A stretch of DNA of 64,000 bases from Reichenbachiella agariperforans (GCF_900142205.1 NZ_FRAA01000002.1:184282-248281), one strand, 5' to 3'. Shown: positions 50,640 to 60,485, numbered from the stretch's first letter. Numbers and translations are program-made. The notes: generated by a model not told the origin, from the sequence alone.

Positions 50640-52438
50640 TGCAACAAGCCAATAAAGAAGCCTTTTTTCAATCCCGAATCGAACGTTTCCAAAAGGAACA
50701 AAATGAGAAAAAGCAAACCTCAATCTTAGTCGGTTGGGTACGGATTCTTAGTTTTTTGGTTTTCGCGGCTGTTGTCTATGCTCTCTTCTCTTCACGGGAG
50801 ACTGCTTGGGCGATAGGAGTAATCATCACTTACGTCCCGATCTTTGGTATTCTGGTCAATGTACATAGTCGCATCAAAGCAGAAATACAGCAGTTGAGCT
50901 TTCTCGTTGAGATCAATCAAAACGAAATACTTCGCCTCCACAGAAATATCAAATCGCTACATAATGGAGCAGAATACCTAGACACGCATCATCCCTATGC
51001 ACCAGACTTAGATATATTTGGCTCACACTCGCTGTATCAGCTCATCAGTCGCAACCGGTTCCTCGGTAGTCAACGGATTCTAGCCCAATGGATGGCTGCT
51101 CCTGCAGATATCGACATGATAACACAACGACAAGCTGCTATCAAAGAGCTACGTGAAGCAACCGACTGGACACAAACCCACACGGCACACAGTCACGCCC
51201 AGATCAATCAAAAAAATAAAGCACGTCCAGTCTCAAGCTATCTCCAAGATATCGCCACAGATACACAAGTACTTAATGGATCGATCTGGAAAATTGCACA
51301 GTATGCTTTACCCACTCTTTCGATCGCTTTCCTGATTCTAATCAACTTCATGGACTGGGACTCCCGTTGGCTATTCTTAGTACTGGGAGTCAATTTCCTA
51401 TTCCTTAGATTGCTATTTATTCCGCTACTTAATTTGACCAAAAGCCTCGGGGATTTCTCCAAAATCATCGGTGCTTACGAAGAAGTCATACGATCTATTG
51501 AGTCCCAAACATTCACCGCTCCGCTCCTTCAGTCCCTCAAAGCCAAAATGAGTGATGGACATAAAGCTTCTACTCAAATCAAGCAACTTAAGGGTTCACT
51601 ACAGTTCTTGACCAACCGTGGCAATCTATTTTACCAGTCGCTCAACGGGCTATTCATGCTGGACCTATTCGTGCTACGACGTATCCAGACTTGGCATCAA
51701 CGTCATTGTAATCACGTCGAGCATTGGTTTGACAGTGTGGATCAGATCGCAGCATTATCCGATTTAGCGGCATTCAGTTTTGCCGAGGAAAACTATTGCT
51801 TTCCTACTCCTAAGCAACAGACCTGCCATGTCCAAGCTCAGTCCATGCTCCACCCACTGATCGGAGGTTATGAGGCGATCACCAATGATTTCACACTGAG
51901 CGGTAGAGGGGAACTCGCGCTCATCACTGGTTCTAACATGTCTGGCAAGAGTACCTTTCTACGTACGATAGGCATCAATCTGGTACTGGCCCAAATGGGT
52001 GCTCCAGTCGCTGCAAAGTCGTTTTCTTTCTCTCCGCTCAAAATCTTCACCAGCATGCGCACACAGGACAATCTGGAAGAAAGCGTTAGCTCATTCTACG
52101 CCGAGATCAGTCGTATCAAACAAATGTTGGAACAGATAGACGAGGACATCCCTACCTTTTATCTCCTAGACGAAATCCTCAAAGGTACCAATACCAAAGA
52201 CCGCCATGCTGGGGCGACCGCACTCATCGAACAACTCACCACTTCTAACAGTTTGGGTCTCATCTCTACCCACGACGTGGAACTGGCCGAACTAGCCATC
52301 GACCGTATGACTAACTACAGCTTTAACAGTCAATTGTCGGATGACGAAATCTCCTTTGACTATAAATTGACGGACGGACCTTGTAGAAGTTTCAACGCCA
52401 GTGCACTGATGAGAAAGATGGGGATCATCAAAAAATAG
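50639..52438 (+). CDS. Membrane-anchored MutS-like ATPase
   Basis: 599-residue protein with two N-terminal helices (ILVGWVRILSFLVFAAVVYA and AIGVIITYVPIFGILVNV) and a second hydrophobic pair near residue 220-265, followed by a MutS domain V ATPase: Walker A ALITGSNMSGKSTFLRTIG, FTSMRTQDNLEESVSSFYAEI, Walker B TFYLLDEILKGTN and LISTHDVELAE. It has no mismatch-recognition domain I and no Smr nuclease, so it is neither MutS nor MutS2. Such proteins occur in Bacteroidota and function is unknown. It is translationally coupled to feoB by a 1-base overlap. Confidence 0.85.
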   Translation: MQQANKEAFFQSRIERFQKEQNEKKQTSILVGWVRILSFLVFAAVVYALFSSRETAWAIGVIITYVPIFGILVNVHSRIKAEIQQLSFLVEINQNEILRLHRNIKSLHNGAEYLDTHHPYAPDLDIFGSHSLYQLISRNRFLGSQRILAQWMAAPADIDMITQRQAAIKELREATDWTQTHTAHSHAQINQKNKARPVSSYLQDIATDTQVLNGSIWKIAQYALPTLSIAFLILINFMDWDSRWLFLVLGVNFLFLRLLFIPLLNLTKSLGDFSKIIGAYEEVIRSIESQTFTAPLLQSLKAKMSDGHKASTQIKQLKGSLQFLTNRGNLFYQSLNGLFMLDLFVLRRIQTWHQRHCNHVEHWFDSVDQIAALSDLAAFSFAEENYCFPTPKQQTCHVQAQSMLHPLIGGYEAITNDFTLSGRGELALITGSNMSGKSTFLRTIGINLVLAQMGAPVAAKSFSFSPLKIFTSMRTQDNLEESVSSFYAEISRIKQMLEQIDEDIPTFYLLDEILKGTNTKDRHAGATALIEQLTTSNSLGLISTHDVELAELAIDRMTNYSFNSQLSDDEISFDYKLTDGPCRSFNASALMRKMGIIKK

Positions 52439-52497
52439 AAAAGCTTACAATCCTTATTCATAGCTGACTATTTTTGCGCCGAATACAATTTTGCACT

Positions 52498-53634
52498 ATG
52501 ACTTTTGATCCCAGTATTTCGATAGGCGTGCTTGGCGGTGGCCAGCTCGGTCGCATGATGATCCAATCTGCCATGAACCTCAACCTAGAAGTAGCATGCA
52601 TCGATCCAGACCCTAATGCTCCCTGCAAGAACCTCGCAAGCCATTTCGTCAACGGCGACATCACCAACTATGACGAAGTATTAGCCTTCGGAGAAGGCTG
52701 TGATGTAATCACCGTGGAGATCGAAAATGTAAATATCGAGGCATTAGAAGAGCTGGAAAGGAGAGGAAAAAAAGTTTTTCCGCAACCCAACGTACTCAAA
52801 ATCATCAAAGACAAAGGATTCCAAAAGCAGTTCTATCTTGATCACAACATCCCCACATCGGACTTTGTACTGATCTCAAAAAAAGAAGAACTAACACGAC
52901 ACAAAAACCTATTGCCTGCTGCCAACAAACTACGAACAGATGGCTATGACGGCAAGGGTGTACAAATCATCAAAACAGAGGCAGATTTAGACAAAGGATT
53001 TGAAGCACCCTCCCTTTTGGAAAAGTTCGTGGACTATCAAAAAGAAATATCTGTGATCGTAGCGAGGAACGAAAAGGGTGAGATGTCCACTTTCCCTGTT
53101 GTCGAACTCGAGTACCATCCAGAGCAAAATCTAGTAGAGTTTCTGTTTTCTCCCTCAGAAATAGATCTCAGCATCCGAAACAATGCCCGTGAACTGGCAA
53201 AAAAAGTCATCTCCGAATTTGATATGGTGGGACTGCTAGCCGTAGAGATGTTCGTCACCAAAGACGGTGGACTCATGGTCAACGAGTGCGCCCCACGTAC
53301 ACACAACAGTGGACACCACACGATAGAAGGCAACATCACCTCACAGTTCGAGCAACATATCAGAGCCATTCTGAATCTACCATTGGGCGACACATCTGTT
53401 AAAGGCAGTGCCGTAATGATCAACCTACTCGGACACCCTAACCACAGTGGTCATGCGCGCTACGAAGGCCTAGCAGAAGCCATGGAAATAACAGGAATGC
53501 ACCTCCATCTCTATGGCAAAAAAATAACCAAGCCCTTTAGAAAAATGGGACACCTCACACTCGTGGGTGATGACCTCACAGCACTAAAGACTAAAGCAAG
53601 AGCACTCAAAGAAAGCATTAAAATAATCGCATAA
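52498..53634 (+). CDS. purK: 5-(carboxyamino)imidazole ribonucleotide synthase
   Basis: ATP-grasp enzyme that carboxylates AIR to N5-CAIR in purine synthesis. The start GVLGGGQLGRMMIQSA is diagnostic; ATP-grasp landmarks include GYDGKGVQII and NECAPRTHNSGHHTIE. I use the ATG at 52498 (MTFDPSISIGVLGGG, 378 aa); a TTG eight codons upstream is less likely. It is followed by purE after 3 bases, forming the purK-purE pair. Confidence 0.96.
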   Translation: MTFDPSISIGVLGGGQLGRMMIQSAMNLNLEVACIDPDPNAPCKNLASHFVNGDITNYDEVLAFGEGCDVITVEIENVNIEALEELERRGKKVFPQPNVLKIIKDKGFQKQFYLDHNIPTSDFVLISKKEELTRHKNLLPAANKLRTDGYDGKGVQIIKTEADLDKGFEAPSLLEKFVDYQKEISVIVARNEKGEMSTFPVVELEYHPEQNLVEFLFSPSEIDLSIRNNARELAKKVISEFDMVGLLAVEMFVTKDGGLMVNECAPRTHNSGHHTIEGNITSQFEQHIRAILNLPLGDTSVKGSAVMINLLGHPNHSGHARYEGLAEAMEITGMHLHLYGKKITKPFRKMGHLTLVGDDLTALKTKARALKESIKIIA

Positions 53635-53637
53635 ACT

Positions 53638-54120
53638 ATGTCAGCACAAGTAGGAATCATCATGGGTAGCCAGTCGGACTTGAAGATCATGAACCAAGCC
53701 GCAGAGGTATTAACCGAGCTCGGAGTAGAATATGATCTCACCATCGTATCAGCACACCGTACCCCACACCGCATGGTCGAATATGCAGAGAGCGCCAAGT
53801 CAAAAGGGCTGAAAGTCATCATCGCTGGAGCAGGTGGCGCGGCTCACCTACCAGGTATGGTCGCTTCACTCACTACTCTACCAGTGATCGGTGTGCCTGT
53901 CAAATCTAGCAACTCGATCGATGGGTGGGATTCTGTGCTATCTATACTACAGATGCCAGGCGGTGTACCCGTCGCTACAGTAGCGCTCGATGGTGCTAAA
54001 AATGCTGGGATACTAGCTGCGCAAATCATCGGGTCTCATGACGACACGATTGGCGACAATCTGGCAAAATACAAAGAAGAACTAAAGCGAAAAGTGGAAG
54101 ATTCCATTAATCAATTGTAG
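53638..54120 (+). CDS. purE: N5-carboxyaminoimidazole ribonucleotide mutase
   Basis: 160-residue class I PurE converting N5-CAIR to CAIR, the product of PurK. Family marks: [13 protein letters not shown], the substrate loop [29 protein letters not shown] and [14 protein letters not shown]. It is typical in length. Coupled to purK by a 3-base gap. Confidence 0.97.
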   Translation: MSAQVGIIMGSQSDLKIMNQAAEVLTELGVEYDLTIVSAHRTPHRMVEYAESAKSKGLKVIIAGAGGAAHLPGMVASLTTLPVIGVPVKSSNSIDGWDSVLSILQMPGGVPVATVALDGAKNAGILAAQIIGSHDDTIGDNLAKYKEELKRKVEDSINQL

Positions 54121-54192
54121 TATTTGTACTTTCGACATAAGGGGAATAATAATACGCTTGGATTACGGTTAAGGATGTAATTATATTGTGAT

Positions 54193-54216
54193 CGATTAAA
54201 ATGTAAAATTTAATCG
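54193..54216 (+). terminator. Hairpin after purE
   Basis: CGATTAAA and TTTAATCG (8-bp perfect arms, 8-base loop), 72 bases after the purE stop and with no strong T tract, so either a terminator or an operator for the following lipoprotein gene. Confidence 0.35.
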
Positions 54217-54269
54217 CACGCTATTTACACCTCCTGCTATTTCATTCTTAACATTCATAATAGACGAAG

Positions 54270-55904
54270 TTGAAACATTACGACTACCCTAAACTCATCC
54301 CCTATATCATTGGTTCTCTCTCCCTACTACTGCTTTCGAGATGTAACACGGAAGAACTGACCTTTGACGACATCAAACTACCCAATTATACTGGAGATGT
54401 CGTACTAGCCTTAGGAACTACGACTTTTACCACATCTGAACTAATCGAAGACTTAGATGATGAACAGCTAGATGTAGACACGACTCAGGCAGGCATTCTT
54501 GTACTCGTTTATAGAGACACCACGATATTTAGTGACGCGAATGAAATCATAGCTATAGATGATGTAAGTAACAATGGGCTCATTGAGTCCCCAATTGAAA
54601 TCACCAATGCCAGCTCCTCAGAAGCAGGAGACTTCAAGTTCACTCAGAATCTTCAGTTCAACTATCCCATCTCGAATGGTGAAGAATTAGACTCACTGCT
54701 CTATGCGTTAGGCAGTATCTCCATTACCTATGAGTCTACTTTCAATGTAGGTATGGAGTTCGAAATGGTAATCGATGACATCATAGATCGTGCTACTGGT
54801 CTACCGCTCGTGTTAAGCGGTGCTGCAAGCGCTAACAGTGGAGGCAGCCAAACACTCAGTCTAGCCAACCACAAGACAATAGCCACTCAGAATGCGGCGA
54901 ATGAAAACATCTTCACAGGCGAATTCAACGGCACACTAAAAATCACTTCAGGCAGTAGTGTCTCCAAGACAGACCAATTCAGATACCGCATAGACATTGC
55001 TGACGTAGAGTTTGAGACCATCTATGGATACTTTGGAGAGAAAGATTTTGAGATTCAATCACAAACTATCGAAATGGATTTTTTTGATGAACTAGATGGA
55101 GACATCCGTTTTGGATCACCAGAAATTCGATTAATCGTAGACAACTCATTTGGCGTCCCGATGGGTTTAAGCCTCTCTAGCATCATCTCGTCCAATACTG
55201 CAGGTGATCAAGTATCGCTCACAGGTAGTGTCACAGAGGCTCCACAGTTCATCAACGCTCCTAACATCAACTCAGTAGGTAACTCAGTCACATCAACCAT
55301 TCGCATCAATAATGACGTCTCTAACCTAAGTGAGCTATTAAATATTGGTCCCAATGTGATTAATGTATCAGTAGAGGCACAATCTAACTATTCGAACACC
55401 ACTAGCGTAAATCCACCAGAAGACCGGAATTTCGTAGATGCGAACAGCTCCGCCACTACGTATATGGAAATAGAGTTACCGCTGGATTTACAACTCACTA
55501 ATCTCACGCGTCATATTGACTACAGCTTAGATGATTTTGATTTTGATCAGGCTGACTCCATTGCACTTCGCATCAAAACCATCAATCAGCTACCACTCAA
55601 CGGCTCGATAGATCTCCAGTTTCTGGATGCTGATAGTGCAGTCATCTATCAGATAAAAAACGTAAGTGTCCTCCAATCTCCAGAAATCCCCTCTGGGGGC
55701 AAGATAACAGCTGGAAGCGAAAGCATAGACCACATTCGGTTATCTGGCGAAGGCCTAGACGCACTATACAACCAGCCTACTTTAAGGCTGATACTTAATA
55801 TCAGCAGCTATGACACGGCTAACGACAGCTTTGTAAAAATATACGCTGACTATAAATTAGAAATATTTTTAGGTGTAGAAGCCACGCTTGACATAGAACT
55901 CTAA
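54270..55904 (+). CDS. Large lipoprotein of unknown function
   Basis: 544 residues starting at TTG, with a lipoprotein signal (IIGSLSLLLLSRCN, Cys at about 25). The mature part is beta-strand rich, Asn/Asp/Ser/Thr-rich and low in Cys, as for extracytoplasmic beta-sandwich proteins; segments such as LALGTTTFTTSELIEDLDDEQ and SLTGSVTEAPQFINAP recur in style but are not exact repeats. No family recognised. The next gene follows after 4 bases, so the two are one operon and probably act together at the outer membrane. Confidence 0.7.
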   Translation: MKHYDYPKLIPYIIGSLSLLLLSRCNTEELTFDDIKLPNYTGDVVLALGTTTFTTSELIEDLDDEQLDVDTTQAGILVLVYRDTTIFSDANEIIAIDDVSNNGLIESPIEITNASSSEAGDFKFTQNLQFNYPISNGEELDSLLYALGSISITYESTFNVGMEFEMVIDDIIDRATGLPLVLSGAASANSGGSQTLSLANHKTIATQNAANENIFTGEFNGTLKITSGSSVSKTDQFRYRIDIADVEFETIYGYFGEKDFEIQSQTIEMDFFDELDGDIRFGSPEIRLIVDNSFGVPMGLSLSSIISSNTAGDQVSLTGSVTEAPQFINAPNINSVGNSVTSTIRINNDVSNLSELLNIGPNVINVSVEAQSNYSNTTSVNPPEDRNFVDANSSATTYMEIELPLDLQLTNLTRHIDYSLDDFDFDQADSIALRIKTINQLPLNGSIDLQFLDADSAVIYQIKNVSVLQSPEIPSGGKITAGSESIDHIRLSGEGLDALYNQPTLRLILNISSYDTANDSFVKIYADYKLEIFLGVEATLDIEL

Positions 55905-55908
55905 GACC

Positions 55909-57378
55909 TTGAATTTACGACCATATATACTACTTCTATTGACTCTCTGCCTAACGAGACTGGGCTATAGTCAGTCAGGTATTTCTCTTTATCATCTCAA
56001 GAATACTACTTTTCAGGGGAACAACATGAACCCCGCCTTCATACCAGAAGGTAAAGTGTTTTTTGGGCTTCCCGTCTTATCTGGAATCGCGATTGATATC
56101 AACTCACCATACAGCTACAATGACGCGATCAAAAAAGAAGAAGGCATAGATTCCTTAGATATAGACAAGCTTGTCCAGCTATCCAATGACAAAAACTCCG
56201 TTCTGACAGAAGCTGAGATCTCTACTTTCTACTTAGGATTCCGTACCAGTGCCAACACCGCTATTTCACTATTCGTAAGAGAGCGTATCGCGGCTAGATC
56301 TTTTTACAGTGATGACCTAGTAGATTTTGCATGGAACGGAAACAAAAACTATGCAGGGCAAACGCTCGATCTATCTACTACCATGACGGACGTTCGCTAC
56401 TACCGAGAATATGGCATTGGCCTTTGGAAACGACTTCCCAAACAAAAAATAGACATTGGTATTCGTGCCAAACTAATCAACGGAATGGTCAGTGTCATCA
56501 CAGATCGAGATTTTTCAGGTAGTATTTCTATTGACGATGATTACAACCATCACATTCAACTCTCCGACGCTAGAGTCAACACCTCGGGGATCAATATGTT
56601 TGAAAATGGTTCGGATGACGAAATACAATCCTATGCTACTTTCAATAACAATTTAGGGTTCGGAATGGATCTAGGGTTTAACTGGCAAATCAATAAACAA
56701 TTCTCCGCTTCTCTAGCCGTCAATGATCTAGGCTTCATCAATTGGAAAGCAGATCCCAAGAACTACTGGGTTGCTGACACGTCCTTTGTCTTCGGCGGAT
56801 TAGAACTAAGAGATGTTGATAACATAGCAGACGCATTTGAAGACTCACTGATCAACAAGCTGGATGATTCTACAACCTACCAGTCCTATAGGTCTGGTCT
56901 CAACACCAGCATCTATGCCAGTGGTAGCTATAATCTAACTACCAAAGATATGTTCACTGCCACTATTGCTACGCATGTCGTACAAGACCGAACCCAATTC
57001 TACTATGCACTAGGCTACACAAGAAAATTTGGACAAATATTAGCTCTCTCCGCCAACGTTATTCGAAAACCTCAGCAAGGTATAGACATGGGGCTAGGAG
57101 CGGCCGTTACACTAGGTGCTGTTCAATTATATCTAGCTAGTGATCAGATTATTCGTTCTTTCGACGTGCCAAACACCTCTTCCTTTGACTTACGCTTCGG
57201 TATCAATTTCATCTTTGGTAGAAAGAAAGTCGTAGAAGATAGACGCAATGACCTAGATCATCCATCCCCATACGGCAAAAAAGAAAAAGTAGAAAAAAGC
57301 GATGGAATATACTGGATCGTTCCAGTCAAAAAACCACGTCCTATCTACAACGAAAAGCCTGGGTTTACCGAAAAATAG
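55909..57378 (+). CDS. DUF5723 family outer-membrane barrel protein
   Basis: 489 residues, TTG start, Sec signal peptide ending LGYSQ. The mature N-terminus LKNTTFQGNNMNPAFIPEGKVFF is the DUF5723 mark, followed by alternating strands typical of an outer-membrane beta-barrel (GFRTSANTAISLFVRER, GFGMDLGFNWQINKQFSAS, FDLRFGINFIFGRK). After the last strand is a basic, proline-rich periplasmic tail (VKKPRPIYNEKPGFTEK), which is unusual for a barrel. Operon partner of the preceding lipoprotein. Confidence 0.8.
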   Translation: MNLRPYILLLLTLCLTRLGYSQSGISLYHLKNTTFQGNNMNPAFIPEGKVFFGLPVLSGIAIDINSPYSYNDAIKKEEGIDSLDIDKLVQLSNDKNSVLTEAEISTFYLGFRTSANTAISLFVRERIAARSFYSDDLVDFAWNGNKNYAGQTLDLSTTMTDVRYYREYGIGLWKRLPKQKIDIGIRAKLINGMVSVITDRDFSGSISIDDDYNHHIQLSDARVNTSGINMFENGSDDEIQSYATFNNNLGFGMDLGFNWQINKQFSASLAVNDLGFINWKADPKNYWVADTSFVFGGLELRDVDNIADAFEDSLINKLDDSTTYQSYRSGLNTSIYASGSYNLTTKDMFTATIATHVVQDRTQFYYALGYTRKFGQILALSANVIRKPQQGIDMGLGAAVTLGAVQLYLASDQIIRSFDVPNTSSFDLRFGINFIFGRKKVVEDRRNDLDHPSPYGKKEKVEKSDGIYWIVPVKKPRPIYNEKPGFTEK

Positions 57379-57388
57379 TTTCGACATG

Positions 57389-57420
57389 AAAAGTTCTTTG
57401 CTACTTAGCAGAGAACTTTT
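57389..57420. terminator. Bidirectional terminator
   Basis: AAAAGTTCT/AGAACTTTT arms (57389-57397 and 57412-57420) with inner GCT/AGC pairing. It overlaps the stop codon of the convergent HisA-like gene. Confidence 0.75.
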
Positions 57421-58123
57421 CAATATCCTTGAGGGTAATATGGCCTTCGTAGAAAGCCTTCCCAAAAATAGCTCCGTGTACGCCCAACTTGTCTAGCTTT
57501 TCGATATCCTTCATACTTCGAATACCTCCACTAGCAAACAAAAACACACCTGGGTATTTCTCTAAAATCTGCTCGTAAAGAACGAAGGAAGGCCCTTTGA
57601 GTACGCCCTCTTTAGCTATATCAGTCGTTTTGACGTATTTCAATCCCCGCTGATAGAAGTAGTCTATATGATTGAAAATATCAAGCTCAGTATCTTTCTG
57701 CCAACCACCTATTCGGATTTTTCCATCTAGACAATCTGCCGCTAAGGCAATTTTGTCTCTGCCATAGGACATGATCCACGCCGCAAACAGGTCTCTAGAA
57801 TAGGCTGCCATCGTCGCACAAGTCACACTCTCCGCTCCACACTCAAAAACCTTAGTGATATCACCATCCGTATGAACCCCTCCTGTAAAATTGACTGCCA
57901 GTTCGGTATGACCGACGACTGCTTCGAGGATATGGTAGTTAATAATTTTTCCTTTTTTCGCTCCATCTAGGTCGACCATATGGAGACGCTTGACACCATG
58001 ATCCTGAAACTGCTTCGCTAGATCTATAGGATTCTGGTCATATACTGTGGGTTGAGAAAAATCGCCCTTGGTGAGACGAACCACCTTTCCATCTTTGATG
58101 GCTATGGAGGGGACAAGTTGCAT
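57401..58123 (-). CDS. HisA/HisF-related TIM-barrel protein lacking the catalytic N-terminal Asp
   Basis: 240-residue (beta/alpha)8 protein clearly homologous to HisA, the phosphoribosylformimino-AICAR-phosphate isomerase: KVVRLTKGDFSQPTVY, LHMVDLDGAKKGK, LAADCLDGKIRIGGW and FASGGIRSMKDIE align well. However, the first-strand Asp of HisA (PAIDL, general base) is Ala8 here (VPSIAIKDG), and the first phosphate loop GGGIRS reads TGGVHTD. The second catalytic Asp (in AADCLDG) is kept. No other his genes are in the window. It may be a paralogue with another reaction; canonical HisA function is doubtful. Confidence 0.8.
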   Translation of the reverse strand: MQLVPSIAIKDGKVVRLTKGDFSQPTVYDQNPIDLAKQFQDHGVKRLHMVDLDGAKKGKIINYHILEAVVGHTELAVNFTGGVHTDGDITKVFECGAESVTCATMAAYSRDLFAAWIMSYGRDKIALAADCLDGKIRIGGWQKDTELDIFNHIDYFYQRGLKYVKTTDIAKEGVLKGPSFVLYEQILEKYPGVFLFASGGIRSMKDIEKLDKLGVHGAIFGKAFYEGHITLKDIEKFSAK

Positions 58124-58184
58124 AATGGTTGTTGTTTAATGTAAATCTCTTTTGGATCACAGAGATAACCAAAATATACGATAT

Positions 58185-58874
58185 TTACTCAACTTTGACA
58201 AGCTTAAATCCCTGACCATGAACTGTCAGGATATGCACCTGCTCTTCCTCTTTGAGGTACTTGCGCAGCTTCGCAATATAGACATCCATACTACGTGCAT
58301 TGAAATAGCTATCGTCCTTCCAGATCGCATTTAACGCTGCATTACGCTCCATCGTCTGGTTCATGTGATCACAGAGCATCTTTAGCAGTTCATTTTCCCT
58401 AGAGGTCAACTTGACATCTCCAGAAGGGCGTTCGAGTAGACTTCTATCATAGTGAAAAGTCAATCCTCCCAGCTCGAATCTATTGATCGTATTCGATTGA
58501 TCCGACTTAGCTCCTGACCTCCGCAATATGGCTTGCACACGGAGTATCAGTTCCTCCATGCTAAACGGCTTGGTCAGATAGTCATCCGCACCGATTTTCA
58601 ATCCTTCGATCGTGTCCTCTTTCATTGATTTCGCTGTGAGGAAAATCACTGGAATCGTCTTATCAATTTCTCTAATTTCCTTAGCCAACGTGAACCCATC
58701 CTTTTTGGGCATCATGACGTCTAGGATACAAAAATCATATTTCTCAGTTTTAAACTTCTCAAAGCCCTTTTCGCCATCTGTGCATAGGGTTGTCACAAAG
58801 CCCTTGAGTTGGAGGTACTCGCTAAGTATCTGTCCTAGATTAGGATCATCCTCTACTACCAATATTCTAGTCAT
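58185..58874 (-). CDS. OmpR-family response regulator (RprY-like)
   Basis: 229 residues: receiver domain with acidic pocket EDD (residues 8-10), phosphorylated Asp52 in ILDVMMPKKDGF, Thr in FLTAKS and Lys in LTKPFSMEEL, then a winged-helix DNA-binding domain (VKLTSRENELLKML, YFNARSMDVYIAKLRKYL). It pairs with the overlapping histidine kinase gene (4 bases, ATGA). The closest characterised relatives I know are RprX/RprY of Bacteroides fragilis. Confidence 0.93.
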   Translation of the reverse strand: MTRILVVEDDPNLGQILSEYLQLKGFVTTLCTDGEKGFEKFKTEKYDFCILDVMMPKKDGFTLAKEIREIDKTIPVIFLTAKSMKEDTIEGLKIGADDYLTKPFSMEELILRVQAILRRSGAKSDQSNTINRFELGGLTFHYDRSLLERPSGDVKLTSRENELLKMLCDHMNQTMERNAALNAIWKDDSYFNARSMDVYIAKLRKYLKEEEQVHILTVHGQGFKLVKVE

Positions 58875-60481
58875 TCTGTTTTGTTTTTAAGTTCATAAGG
58901 AAAAAACACCTCAAACTCACTCCCCTTTTTCAGCTCACTGTGCACGGATATCTGACCACCATGAGCCTCGACCATACTCTTGACATAGGACAAGCCTAAC
59001 CCGAAACCTTTGACATCATGAAGGTTGCCCGTCGGTACGCGGTAAAACTTCTCAAAGACACGTTTAACACCTTCTCTAGAGATTCCTATCCCATGATCGA
59101 TCACCCGAATCACAATCCCACTACGGGTATCCTTGGTCGTCACCTTAATGTCCGGCGCATCCTTAGAATACTTGTTGGCATTGTCCAACAGGTTGAAGAT
59201 GATGTTGGTCAAATGTACACGGTCAGCTGTCAAGTTCTGATGAACGGCTAGTAACTCTTTCTCTATGCGCCCTTCCTTGCCTGCCACCTGTAGTGCTACT
59301 TTGTCCAATGCATTTTCGATGATTTCGTGCACGTTGACTGGTTCTAACTTCAGCTTAAAATCATTTCGATCTATCACTGCCATCTGAAGCACTTTCTCCA
59401 CCTGCGCTCCTAATCGCTTATTTTCATCATCTATTATCCCGAGATATCTACCCATCAATGCGCCTGTACTCTGAATCTCTTTGTCACGGAGTGCTTCGCA
59501 GGCCAGTGCCACAGTAGAGATTGGGGTTTTGAGTTCGTGCGTCATATTATTAATGAAATCACTTTTTATCTCAGAAAGTTGCTTCTGCAAATAAATAGTT
59601 CTCACGGCATAGCCAAAACAGAACAAAACAATCAAAATAAAAAAGAGTGAAGAGAGCAGCGTAAACCAGACTTGGCTCAGTATGTACCGCTCCTGCTTAG
59701 GAAAACTCACATACAGATAACCGACCTCTCCTATCACATCATTCGGGTATAAAGTAGCCTTCAGGTCAGACACCATCACCTCTGGTGCAGCATCCCTCGG
59801 AAAAACGGCTCCCTCTACTGGATCGAACACCGCATAGTCAAACTCCAGTTCGATCCCATTGTCGGCCAAGCCACTGGTGATCAAAGAGTCTAGGTTGCTA
59901 TTACTGATTCTATCGGACAATTTTTTCTTGCCCGTGAAAAGCTCTCGGAGAGCAAGCTGCACATATTCGGTTTTCTTGGCCACCTGCCGCAAGCGCTTTT
60001 CATACTGCAGCTTGACGGTAGCCGTAGAGTCGTTATCATTTCCCAGGTATACTACTTTGTTGTGATCGGGAGATATGTCTGCGGAGATAGACACTGCCGT
60101 GTTTTTCAATCCATCGGGTTCATCATTAGAGTTAAAATAAAAACTCATCCACTCTGGCCGACTACTAGAGTCCTGCACTAGGTCCTGTATCTCTACGATT
60201 TTCTTCTCGAAAGTACTTTCTATCAGCTCTACGCGATTGCTATCCACATTGGCTAAACTCTTATAGATAAAGTCTGTGTGAAAATTATCAACGGTCACTT
60301 CGAGTGCTTCCCGCTTTTCGAGTTTGGAAGCGACACTTTGCAGCGCATTTTGCACGCTATTTTTGAAGGCCTGCTCATTGGAGGATATCACATTGTCTAT
60401 CCAAGAGATCTGAAACACGACCAACCCAATGAGAGAAACTCCCATCGCGAGTACTAACCAACTAATTTTAATTCTAGTCAT
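58871..60481 (-). CDS. Sensor histidine kinase (RprX-like)
   Basis: 536 residues: membrane helix at about 9-30, a large periplasmic sensor domain (about 30-265), second helix (VWFTLLSSLFFILIVLFCFGY), then HisKA with phosphorylated His in NNMTHELKTPIST, N-box FNLLDNANKYS, G1 DHGIGIS and G2 GFGLGLSYVKSMVEAHGG. The ATG at 60481 is the start; the codon before it in frame is TTG. A promoter with both elements ends only four bases before this ATG, suggesting a leaderless transcript for the kinase-regulator operon. Confidence 0.92.
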   Translation of the reverse strand: MTRIKISWLVLAMGVSLIGLVVFQISWIDNVISSNEQAFKNSVQNALQSVASKLEKREALEVTVDNFHTDFIYKSLANVDSNRVELIESTFEKKIVEIQDLVQDSSSRPEWMSFYFNSNDEPDGLKNTAVSISADISPDHNKVVYLGNDNDSTATVKLQYEKRLRQVAKKTEYVQLALRELFTGKKKLSDRISNSNLDSLITSGLADNGIELEFDYAVFDPVEGAVFPRDAAPEVMVSDLKATLYPNDVIGEVGYLYVSFPKQERYILSQVWFTLLSSLFFILIVLFCFGYAVRTIYLQKQLSEIKSDFINNMTHELKTPISTVALACEALRDKEIQSTGALMGRYLGIIDDENKRLGAQVEKVLQMAVIDRNDFKLKLEPVNVHEIIENALDKVALQVAGKEGRIEKELLAVHQNLTADRVHLTNIIFNLLDNANKYSKDAPDIKVTTKDTRSGIVIRVIDHGIGISREGVKRVFEKFYRVPTGNLHDVKGFGLGLSYVKSMVEAHGGQISVHSELKKGSEFEVFFPYELKNKTE

Positions 60482-60485
60482 CAAT

